NCBI RefSeq assembly: GCF_048544455.1
Contig: NC_133536.1
Coordinates: 170,768,325 to 170,832,324 of the forward strand
Source of the DNA: Silene latifolia
Taxonomy: Eukaryota > Streptophyta > Magnoliopsida > Caryophyllales > Caryophyllaceae
Length of the DNA: 64,000 nucleotides
Reading direction: 5' to 3'
This document shows, piece after piece, positions 48,363 to 57,427 of the stretch (the first letter of the stretch is position 1; every line of letters starts with the position of its first letter). Under the pieces are notes generated by a model. It did no database searches. It was not told the DNA's origin and was given only the letters and a program-made list of their open reading frames with translations. The position numbers and the translations under genes were made by a program.

Positions 48363-48370
48363 TATTTATA
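48363..48370 (-). promoter_or_regulatory. TATA box of the element D LTR
   Basis: TATAAATA on the - strand within ATTAGTATAAATAGGAG. It lies about 95 bp downstream (in the - direction) of hairpin module 3. The 5' LTR copy falls outside the window. Confidence 0.6.
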
Positions 48371-48464
48371 CTAATCACGTGAAGGAATAGGGTTTCGGAG
48401 ACTCTTTGGAAGTGAATCTCGGAAAGATATAAAAAAGATACGTAAATCATGCAAAGAAGGGCCT

Positions 48465-48528
48465 GGGAAGAGGCGCAGGCGACTCTCGCGTCTCTTGGAA
48501 GAGGCGCGGCGCTGTCGCGTCTATTCCC
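48465..48528. repeat. Paired GAGGCGCAGG hairpin module 3 (D LTR)
   Basis: Two tandem units occur: GGGAAGAGGCGCAGG...CGCGTCTCTT and GGAAGAGGCGCGGCG...CGCGTCTATTCC. Confidence 0.85.
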
Positions 48529-48929
48529 GGAGGTTTCCTCCCTCTTTGAAGAAAGATTTCCGCGTTTGAGTTATGGTAGGACGGAAATAATTCGATTATC
48601 TTTGTGAATATTACAGGATATTATTTGCCAAAAGATAAAATTTATGAAATATGGAATAGAAATATCCGGAACATTCCAGAACATTCCGACTCGGGATTTA
48701 ACAGCTATAAGAAAATGGAGACGGTTTTTGACCCGGACTCCGAATGTACTCTAATTACTGCCAAAACGACCGTATCAGGACGTAGATGACAACTAAGAGG
48801 TTGACGTTAATATTTGAGCAAACACTTGACGATAATCTTACGAACTGTCACAAATCGTTCCGCGAATCAAACATGCGGCCCAATCATCACCGGGTGGTTT
48901 GCGGGAGGTGCAGAAACGAGGTGTCTACA

Positions 48930-48945
48930 GAGCCCCCACTTTGAC
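48930..48945 (-). other. Element D polypurine tract
   Basis: On the - strand CAAAGTGGGGGCTC immediately precedes the LTR start TGTAGACACC. This is the position expected for plus-strand priming. Confidence 0.7.
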
Positions 48946-49235
48946 TGAGGCTTGGACAAGGCGAAAGTCAAAGTATAGCCATCAGGTCAATCGAAGATTA
49001 CAACCTGACGACTATGGCGACGCGAGGCGGCTCAAGGGGTCTGAGCCAAGGACCTATCGTCGGGAACATTTTAGAGTCTGTCGACTATCGGGGAGGGTCG
49101 TTTAAAGTCCATTAGACTACGTAAGGAAGCTCGCCAGCCATAAGGAGAGATCATACCTGAGGCTTAATCGAACTTCATGGGGAAACAAGAAATATTGAAA
49201 GCAGCAGGACGTCGGTAGAAACTGCTGGGGAATCC

Positions 49236-49576
49236 GCTTGCGTCGGTCTCAAGCGAACTCTGGCAAAACTTGAGGTTGAATCTGCTTGCGTTGGTCTCAA
49301 ACAAACTCTTGCTGGGAAATGTATTGACGACTAGGAACATCTTGACCGTCGTGGGAGAAATCTCGAGTGAGCAGTACTGCAAAATACTACTGCGTCGGGG
49401 ACAGACGACTAGGAACATCTTGATCGTCGTGAAAGAAATCTTGAGTGAGCAGTACTGCAAAATACTACTGCGCCGGATAAAATGATTTGAGAAATACTGC
49501 AAAATACTGCTGCGCGGGATAAAATGGATTTGGACAATACTGCAAAATACTGTCGCGCTGGATAAAACGCGGGCCG
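49236..49576. repeat. Tandem repeats in the 3' region of element D
   Basis: Three short arrays abut. A unit around GCTTGCGT(C/T)GGTCTCAA is present twice (about 49236-49320). A 78-bp unit starting GACGACTAGGAACATCTTGA is present twice (49326-49403, 49404-49476). A 42-43 bp unit ATAAAATG...AATACTGCAAAATACTG is present two and a half times (49477-49576). All contain CAGTACTGCAAAATACT or a close variant. Amplified tandem repeats in the 3' region are described for the Retand family. Confidence 0.8.
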
Positions 49577-49700
49577 GAACGAAAGAAAATCGTCGAAATG
49601 GACCAAAAGAATATAATAGCGTTGAAGAAGAGGCGCACCAAAGATGGGCCCACAACGAACTCATAACGAATTTTTGAAAATTCGTATGGAGGGAACACAA

Positions 49701-49760
49701 GGAAGAGGCGCAGTAAGTGCTGCGTCTCTTGGAAGAGGCGCAGCGCCTGCTGCGTCCTTT
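49701..49760. repeat. Paired hairpin module 4, upstream of antisense gene 1
   Basis: Two tandem 30-bp units start GGAAGAGGCGCAG and close with CTGCGTCTCTT and CTGCGTCCTTT. The module ends 139 bp before the start codon at 49899. Confidence 0.85.
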
Positions 49761-49898
49761 CCCCAATTTGGCTATTTCCGCGTAAAAACGCGAAATCAGA
49801 AGGATTATAATTCATTATTTCGAAACACATTTCCTTCAATTTCTCTCTCAAATCTTCACCATTTCCGTCAAGGTTTGATCCAAAAGCTTGCATTAAAC

Positions 49899-52800
49899 AT
49901 GACTAATCGAGGTATGTGTCTTAATCTTGCATTAATCATCTGCATTTGTCGAATTTTGAGCCGCGAGAATTAGGGTTTTCGACCCTTTTGATCGAAAATT
50001 TGTGGCTTTTCCCCCAAATGGATTTGCTTTGCCAAATTGATGCTAGAAATGGATAGTAGGCAATGTTAGGAACATAACCATGTATTTACTTTGAATTTTC
50101 CTCGAGTTTTGAGCCCTTGAGCGAATTTTGAGACGGTTTTACAGCTAAACCCCAAATTGCTTCGAAAATAGCCTTAGGATTGTCCATTGGCGACGAAATT
50201 TGATATTTGAGATCCTTGGATGATGGGTAAACTTCCTGCCATCTCGAAATTTTGGTTCATGACAACTTTTTCAGGGCACCTTTCTAGGGCATAATCGCCG
50301 TTATAACGAAATGCTGCCGAATTTTCGACCTGAACCCGGAATTAGGATTTGACTTGGACTTGACTTGACCCAATTTATCACATGAGTGATTGGGTTGGCG
50401 GGAATATGGCCAAAGATGGCATGGAAAGGGCAGTTTTCAGGGCTCTGGAGGCTCGAAAACTCCCTAACAAAGGCTTGTCGTCATGTGACGCGGCCTAAAT
50501 TTACTTTAATGTTGCAGGTGATGAGGCTTCTACTTCTGGGAGGACTCCCATGGAGATAGACGTCAGTACTGTTGAGGAGGCTTTAGAGCAGGTCTTCACC
50601 GATGCGGTGATGGTTACTGGAGACGGGGCTCACGAGGAGGAGGCCGAGGAGGAGGCCCCGAGGCGGGCCAACGTCAGGCGAGGAGGTCGTCAGCTGAGGG
50701 GAGCTCCCGCGTGGGCTGAGACCTGGGAGAGTAGGCACCTCGTGTGGGCTGCAGAGGGTCACCTGTCCTACAGGACGGTGAAGAGCTTGGTAAATAAGAA
50801 TTCACCACTCATTACCTATTCTCTTTCGTTCTTTTTTGTCCAAATTTCTTGCAAATTTCATTCAAAACTAAAGATAGCTTTGTTTCAAATCATAATAGGA
50901 GGCCGGGAACATCAGGTCGTTCTCGGGTTACACGACAGCGATGGAGCACTACGAGCAGCTGTCGGCGGAGGAGAGGGCCATGATCGAGCGTGGAGCGTTT
51001 GGTCCTCTGGTTCAGGTCTGGAGGGATATCGTGAAGAGGAAGTTGCGGGCTAACCTTAGCCTGGTCCGTGCTTTCTTGGATCGATTCTGGGATACGACTT
51101 CCACGTTTCACCTGCCTTTTGGTGAGGTGGGAGTTACTCGGAGGATTACGGCATGATTTCCGTCCGCCGTGTGGGACCGAGGAGATGGTGTGGCCGGAGA
51201 CCGCTATGAGGGCGGATTCGGCCGAGGCGAGGAGATTGATCGGTGGAACTTGTCGCCGAAGGTCATTGCGATCTTGGGCTTGGTACCTAGTACCTACGTC
51301 CGAGACTACTTTGGGGAAGACCCCGTGCGCCGGTGACGATCGATGGGAGGGAGATCGCTCCTCCTCCTGTCTGAGCAGAGAGCTCGTCTGCGTGGCTTTG
51401 GTGGTTCTTGTCTTCGATTTACCTCGGAGACAAGGGCGAGAGGCTATCGACGAAGCTTCTTCCCTTTCTTTCGACCTGAGTTCCCTAGGACGCCGGGGAC
51501 CAAGGGTCATTCTTGGTTTTTGCGGTCCTCATCCGCTTCATGAGGGCCATGGTTCGTCCGGAGTTGATGGAGAAGGGGACTTCTCCTGGCGCTGTCGGAC
51601 CTGGACTACTGTTGGAGGTATGAACCTTCCTTTAGACCAAAGTAAATTCCTTTCTTTATCGAATCACGAAAGATCGTCATTGATTATTCTGTTTTATAGG
51701 CATGGGTGTACTCTTACTTCCCGAGTCTCGCGCCCAAGAGGACAGAGCACGGAGAAGGCCTATCCCGTGGTGAGGGATTGGGTGATGTCTTGGACGAAGA
51801 GCAAGCGCTCTTCTCACAATGTCTACCGGCGGGATGTGAACGCCCTTCAGCTGAGCAGCGTGAGTATCCCACTCGTATTTATTCATACTTCTTGTACTTC
51901 GCTTCCACTTGATCATAGGAATGATCTTTGCCTTCATATTGTCGCAGTGGGTGCCCAGACCTTGGGTGGAGTATGCTGGAGCGCCTCCTTTTGTCGCTGA
52001 GGTCCTTCGACCTAGGAGCCCGAGTCGGCTGCTGTTGTGGACGTCGATGGGTCCTGTGTGGTATCTGGGCGAGCGTTTGGCTCGTCAGTGCTCTCGGGGC
52101 GCGTTGACGGTTCCCATTGACCCTCCGAGGACGATGTTCGGGGAGCCTACGAGGCCGAGAGGGAGGCGGACCTGGCTGGTGCCAGTGGTGACGACCTTCT
52201 TCTGCCTGGCGAGGACTACTCAGCGTTCCTTTACGGGAGGTTGGCGTACTGGCCAGTAGTGGTGAGTATCCTTTACTTTTTTTTTGATTTGATTTTGAGA
52301 ATTACGATGAAAGATCATCGATTAATGAGAGCTATTTGTCTTTGCAGGAGGTCGAGGCGGCGGGCATCGAGCCCCCAGTGTACCCCGAGACTCTTGAGTA
52401 CACTGACGCGACTGGGAGGACGACGATCTCCGAGTTGCGTGACTTTGACGTAGCTGTGACGGATGCTGGCTTAGATGACTGGCAGCATCTGATTCGGAGG
52501 GTGAGCCTCCAGCTCATATACCTTTCTTGTAAGAACACATTTGGTTGAACTTGTTCATTTTACTGAGAATTTCTTTTGAAATGCAGGTCGCGCCATCTCG
52601 GTTCGTGGCACTATGGAGGGTGGCCAACCGGCTACGAGCTACCGCCATCGAGGCACTCGTCGGTGGTCGAGGTCGCCAGGTATGAACCTCATTTGATTTC
52701 TTTTGATTTTTGGTTTTCAGTTTTGTTTGAGTTGATTGACATGAGCCAATTTCTTGTTTACAGGGTGACCGCGAGCTGGAGCGAGAGTTGGCCCAGTCTC

Positions 52801-52901
52801 GGGAGGAGACAGCTCGCTTGTCGAGGGAGCTCGAGTTTCGGGACGCCGAGATTGCTGCTCTTACGGCGAGGGTTGCTGAGTTGGAGGGTGTCCAGCAGTA
52901 G
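49899..52901 (+). pseudogene. Antisense gene 1 of element D: plant mobile domain (PMD)-like protein, frameshifted
   Basis: Eight exons with good splice sites run opposite to gag-pol: 49899-49911, 50518-50789, 50899-51617, 51700-51859, 51948-52261, 52348-52500, 52587-52679 and 52764-52901. Exons 1-2 join in frame (MTNRGDEASTSG...) and give an acidic then Arg/Gly-rich N-terminus. Exon 3 carries the PMD core: a VRAFLDRFWD helix and TSTFHLPFGEVGVT, followed by EDYGMIS-like and RDYFGEDP-like blocks. Later exons give VYSYFPSLAPKR, YRRDVNALQL and PRPWVEYAG. The last exon is a heptad-rich coiled coil (ELERELAQSREETARLSREL) ending at TAG 52901. Several single-base frameshifts in exons 3, 4 and 5 disable this copy. 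PMD proteins in plants include transposon-derived genes and the MAIN/MAIL silencing factors; a role for this one is unknown. Confidence 0.7.
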
Positions 52902-53621
52902 TTTTGCGTAGTTTTGTAGACTTGTACATCTGATTTTGAACATTTTTGGACTTGTTTGGGGCGCCAGCCCCCAGTTTGCCTGGACTTTGGACTTGGTTCG
53001 GGGTGCAAGCCCCCAGTTTGTTTGTACATTTGTATATATGATGGCCTGAGTGCCTTTGCTGCTGGGTTGTGTTGCTTGTACCTGCAGGTTAGTTCTTGAA
53101 CAGGTTTGGTAGACAACGGTTTACGCCGTCATGCTGCCGAAATTTACATGGAAATCACACCAAAGCATACATTTTATACACATGGCCTTAATTAGCGCAA
53201 AAATGAGGCTCACAAAAAATGCAAAAAATTTGTCGGAAATGACCGGACGGTAGGGAGGGTTACCCCCTAAAAAAAAGAAAAAAAGAAATCTGTAAGTGTA
53301 GAAGTGAAAATGTTGAAATGAAAACAAAAGAAAATTATTTCCCAAAAAAGAAAATAAAATGAAATTTATTTCCTAATAATAAAAAAAAGAAATTTATTTC
53401 CTAGGAATAAATAAATGAATTAAAATAACAAAAAGAAGAATTAAGTGCGATGAAAATGGCGAAGGTGTCGACGTCGCCTCGAAATGCGTGCCCGTGAATT
53501 TAGGAAACTTGGAACATGGTAAACTGCTCGTATTTACTAAAATAAAATCCCGTAGGAATAGGAAATTATTCGTTATAGAATTAGGAAAGATCCAAACGCG
53601 GAAATCGCAGAAAGTAAGACT

Positions 53622-53687
53622 GGGGAAGAGGCGCAGCATGGGCTGCGTCCCTTTGAATAGGCGCAGCAGGAGCTGCGCCTGTTCCCA
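53622..53687. repeat. Paired hairpin module 5, upstream of antisense gene 2
   Basis: Two units occur: GGGAAGAGGCGCAGC...GCTGCGTCCC and AATAGGCGCAGCAGGAGCTG followed by CGCCTGTTCCC. It lies 40 bp before a TATA box and about 148 bp before the start codon at 53835. Confidence 0.85.
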
Positions 53688-53726
53688 AGCCGGTCTCTTC
53701 TGGCGGATTTTGGAAACAACAATTAG

Positions 53727-53735
53727 TATAAATAG
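53727..53735 (+). promoter_or_regulatory. TATA box of antisense gene 2
   Basis: TATAAATAG within ATTAGTATAAATAGAAG, about 100 bp upstream of ATG 53835. It matches the LTR block on the opposite strand at 48375-48361 over about 15 bases. Confidence 0.55.
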
Positions 53736-53834
53736 AAGCGTCGACGAAGCTTTGAATCATATAATTCTACCGTCTCTTCTCCGTTAATCCTCATAAAAAC
53801 TCCCAAAATAAATTTTCAAGAGAAAATTGTCAGC

Positions 53835-54481
53835 ATGAATACTTTAGAGATCCGCTTGAAAGAATGGACTAATGAATTCTCGAATGTTGAGAAGCACGAT
53901 ATGGGTGCTCATAACCTTGGGTCTCTATTGAGTTTGAAACTCATTAAGTTTGTAAAACCGTTCTTGGATGCTTGCCTTGACTACTGGGACCCAAATTGTC
54001 ATGTTTTCGCGTTCCCAGGTGGTGATATTTGTCCTTTTCCGGAGGAAATTGCTGCTATTGGTGGGTGGGACCCCGAGCATCTACCTGCCATTCCTTCCAT
54101 TTCACAAGGGTATAAGACCAAATTCAGAGACTTGCTCGGATTGACTAGACTCGAGGTGGATCGCTTGGTTACCCCGAAAGGCGTGAGAATGCTGGACTTT
54201 GTAGACCGATTCATCAACAGGGCTGACCCCACAGTCTCTTATGTTGCTAGGAGGAGAGCATTTGGCTTTTGTTTGCTGCATGTGTATGTCTTTCATGGAC
54301 ACGTTGATGAAGATTTGCGAGGTGATCCCCGTCTTTTGGGTCTTATTGAGCAAATGGAGCTGCGCAGGAGCCCAGCTTGCTTATGCTTAGAGGAGATTAT
54401 CTTGGGTTTGGATAATAGGAAATCCAACCGCGATCTTCCATTTTCGGGGAGTCCCGTCATCTTACAGGTAAAAGACACTTT

Positions 54482-54521
<40 letters not shown>

Positions 54522-55324
54522 CGGTGTTTAATACCTGCTTTTGGTAGGTTTGGCTTATGGAACGGCTCCGACTGCTCGAGCCCCCAGTTCATGCACTTTC
54601 CTATCATTCCCGTATGATTGCGATGAGGACGCGGTTGTACATGGTGGACTTCGCTCGGGTCTGCGACTATTGGAAGAACAAGCTGAAGAATGATGATGGC
54701 CCGTTGATTAGGTGGGTTGTACCGTGGTGGCACCTCAAGTCCATCACTTTGAGTGTCTTCTTTGGATCCCACTAGGTCCGTGCGCATTCCGGGATTGGAG
54801 TTCATGGTGTGCATCTTTCCGGAGAGATTGATGAGGCAAGTTGGGTTGAAGCGGACTATCCCGAGGCTTGATACCGTTCCGCGCAGACCGTAGCGCTTAC
54901 CACCGAGAGCCGAAGAGAGTGGGCCATCAAATGGGCCCAAAGGAACATGTGGTTCTTGAGCTTCTCCGCCAATGCTTTGTGGGTGTCGGATTCCTATCTG
55001 AGGTGGAGAAAGGCTGCAACTTCGGAAGAACGCGAAAGACTGAGGAAACGCGAGCCTGTTGACTACAAGGTGCGTGAGGGAGAGAAAGAGAAGGAGAAGC
55101 ATCTGACTGAAGGAGAAGAAGAAGCTGGATTTCAGGTCATTCATCCTTCGAAGAAATCAAAGACTACTCCTGTTGCGGAAATGGTGGTTGGCAAGAGTGG
55201 AAGAGTCAGGCCTCGAGAAAGACCGTTGGTGATTAGGTCTGAAGTGGTGCAAGAGCGCCCGGCTCGAGGTCGTGACAAGAAATATGACAAGAATGACAAG
55301 GGCAAGGGGAAGATGGAGGAATAG
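53835..55324 (+). pseudogene. Antisense gene 2 of element D: DUF7745/PMD-like protein, frameshifted
   Basis: Exon 1 (53835-54467) is open for 211 codons from MNTLEIRLKEWTNEF. It contains YWDPNCHVFAFPGGDICPF, a GWDPEHLPAIP block, FRDLLGLTRLEVDRLV and RRRAFGFCLLHVYVFHGHVD. A GT-AG intron (54468-54547) with a 38-40 base T-run follows, then exon 2 from VWLMERLRLLEPPVHALSYH. Exon 2 has blocks DGPLIRWVVPWWHLKS, SVRIPGLEFMVCIFPERLM and RRW/KWAQRNMWF-like sequence, then a Lys/Glu-rich basic tail (EGEKEKEKHL ... KSGRVRPRERP) ending at TAG 55324. Two frameshifts (near 54760 and near 54885) disable this copy. The pattern resembles the plant DUF7745 family often found near retroelements. Function unknown. 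It is opposite to gag-pol, between integrase and the 3' LTR. Confidence 0.7.
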
Positions 55325-55858
55325 CCCGAGTCCTTATTTATTATTTGAGTATTATTATTATAAAAAGGAGGGATTTTTAGAATCCTAGCCTATTCTATTT
55401 TTATTATGTAGCGTACTATTATTATTAGAAAATGAATGGAATAAAAAAAGTTAAATGGTTATGAAACCGCTGTGATTTTCTTTTATTATTCTTGTCGAAT
55501 TTCAAATGCAATGCAAATGTCCTTCTATTTACATTTTAGGTATATTGGGTTGAATCCCGTGAAGGATTGCCTACGTATTCACTTAAAAAAAGCGAAATCA
55601 AACCCTTGCGCGTAGTTCGAGTAAATGTAAAAGAATAATTGTTCGAAGCAAGAGCTTGTAATGAACATAGAAAATAAGCATGAGCTTTTGCTTGTTCTCA
55701 AGGTGAGAATTTAGTTTATTTGATGATATGAGGATGACAATCTTGTCAAGATGCAAGAGCATAGTGACACTTAGCTTATTTCAGCTGGGCCAGGGGCCGC
55801 TTATTTAGTGCCACAGGAGCGACACATGGGTTTACGCGAGGCGCGTTTTTGTCCTATT
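55325..55858. other. Spacer between antisense gene 2 and the pol end of element D
   Basis: The 3' ends of the + strand antisense gene 2 and the - strand pol converge here. The segment is AT-rich with no further gene. It would contain the poly(A) region of gene 2 and the sequence just downstream of the integrase stop. Confidence 0.5.
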
Positions 55859-57427
55859 CTAGGCATAGTATCGTTTCAGTTGGTCAAGGTTTGTGGGGTT
55901 CGAAAACTCATTCCCATCTAGGTCTGTGATTCTAACCGCACCCCCTGAGAGTATGGATTTGACTAGGTATGGTCCGGCCCAATTAGGTTTGAATTTTCCC
56001 CTTGGGTCGACAGGTAAAAGAGCTCTAACCGATTTGAGTACTAAGTCTCCTTCTTTGATGTTTCTTGGCCTAACTCTTTTGTTGAAAGCTCGTTTGATAC
56101 GTGGTTGATATGTTTGGACATTATGTAAGGCGCGTAGCCTACGTTCATCCAGGAGGATGAGTTCTTGATATCTATCCCTCTTCCAATCGGCTTCAGGGAT
56201 TTGACTTTCGAGTAGAATACGCAAGGATGGTATTTCTAGTTCGACTGGTTGTACGGCCTCCATGCCGTAGATCAAATAGAAGGGAGTAGCCCCAGTGGGC
56301 GTCCTAACTGATGTACGATATCCCCATAAAGGAAAGGGTATCTTGCTTGGCCAATCTCTGTAGTTGTCAGTCATTTTCTTGAGAATTGTGACAACGTTCT
56401 TGTTTGCCGCCTCTACCGCGCCGTTAGTCTGTGGTCTATAGGGCGAAGAGTGGTGATGCTTAATCTTATATTTGGCTAGCAATTGCTCGGTTTCGGCTTG
56501 GAAGTGTGACCCATTATCGCTAATGATCTCATGTGGGCAACCATATCGACAGATGATGTTGTTTTGTATGAATTTTGCCACATTTTTAGCCGTAAGAGCA
56601 GTGTAGGAAGCCGCTTCTACCCACTTGGTGAAATAGTCAATTGCTACTAGAATGAAACAGTGACCTCCTGTTCCGGCTGGGGTTATCTTTCCGATTATGT
56701 CAATTCCCCATGCGGAAAATGGCCAAGGAGATGTCATCGTGTATAGCAACGAAGGAGGGACATGTTGTACATTCCCGAAGATTTGGCAATTGTGGCAATG
56801 TCTCACGTATTTGATGCAATCGGATTCCATGGTGGTCCAATAATACCCTAAACGTGTGATTTTCTTTGCCATCATGGGCCCACTCATGTGAGGACCGCAT
56901 TCTCCGTCGTGAACTTCTTCCATCACCTTTCGTGCCTGTGAATGATCAAGGCAACGTAGGACTACACCAAGAGGCGTTCTTTTGTACAACTCTCCTTGCA
57001 TCAGGATGTATTGGGAAGCTAATAGGCGTATAGCACGTTGTCCCCTTTTGTCCATATCTGGTGGATAGGTACCATTAAGCTTGAAATTCAGGATTGCTTG
57101 GAACCAGGGTTCCTGTGCGATTTCTTCTTCATCGGTGATTTGATGGACATAAGCCGGCTCTGACCGTCGTTCGATACACAAAGGCATTTCCACCATGTGA
57201 TCTGGTATACTTATCAAAGATGCGAGTTTCGCAAGAGCGTCTGCAAATTGATTTTCCTCTCGAGGTAGGTGTAAGTAGGTTACGTGATCAAAGAATTGAG
57301 CCACTTGGTCTATCCTGCTTCGGATTTTCCAGGATCCTGTAACTTGGTTGATGATCAGCGATGAATCCCCATGTACTCGAAGGTTTTGATGCCTAAGCTT
57401 ACTGCCGCTTGTAGCCCAATGAGACAA
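55859..57427 (-). CDS. Element D second RNase H (C-terminal part) and integrase
   Basis: An intact 522-codon frame. It starts inside the second RNase H domain (VHGDSSLIINQVTGSWKIRS, ENQFADALAKLASL). It continues with the H2C2 zinc finger (VHDGECGPHMSG, CIKYVRHCHNCQIFG), the DDE core (WGIDIIGKITPAG, ISDNGSHFQAE, PQTNGAVEAANKN) and a C-terminal domain ending LVKSILSGGAVRITDLDG. Integrase would join element cDNA to host DNA. No chromodomain is seen, as expected for the Tat lineage. The frame's true beginning is upstream in the polyprotein: a frameshift near 57390-57430 separates it from the rest of the second RNase H (DLYFDGASNLRGFGIGVLL, AAEYEACLIGLQAA at about 57570-57400). Confidence 0.9.
   Translation of the reverse strand: MSHWATSGSKLRHQNLRVHGDSSLIINQVTGSWKIRSRIDQVAQFFDHVTYLHLPREENQFADALAKLASLISIPDHMVEMPLCIERRSEPAYVHQITDEEEIAQEPWFQAILNFKLNGTYPPDMDKRGQRAIRLLASQYILMQGELYKRTPLGVVLRCLDHSQARKVMEEVHDGECGPHMSGPMMAKKITRLGYYWTTMESDCIKYVRHCHNCQIFGNVQHVPPSLLYTMTSPWPFSAWGIDIIGKITPAGTGGHCFILVAIDYFTKWVEAASYTALTAKNVAKFIQNNIICRYGCPHEIISDNGSHFQAETEQLLAKYKIKHHHSSPYRPQTNGAVEAANKNVVTILKKMTDNYRDWPSKIPFPLWGYRTSVRTPTGATPFYLIYGMEAVQPVELEIPSLRILLESQIPEADWKRDRYQELILLDERRLRALHNVQTYQPRIKRAFNKRVRPRNIKEGDLVLKSVRALLPVDPRGKFKPNWAGPYLVKSILSGGAVRITDLDGNEFSNPTNLDQLKRYYA

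Larger units (their letters stand above)
46525..48929 (-). repeat. Element D 3' LTR
   Basis: 2405 bp, TGTGGACAGCGGGCC...GTGTCTACA on the + strand. It contains three paired-hairpin modules (47244-47308, 47864-47922, 48465-48528) and, on the - strand, a TATA block at 48370-48363. Adjacent at 48930-48945 is a purine-rich tract on the - strand (AAAGTGGGGGCTC). Confidence 0.9.

Noticed and set aside
54482..54521. T-run of about 38-40 bases as a possible retroposon tail
   Set aside because: It lies within a short GT-AG intron of antisense gene 2, next to the acceptor. No target duplication is seen around it; it is more likely an expanded pyrimidine tract.
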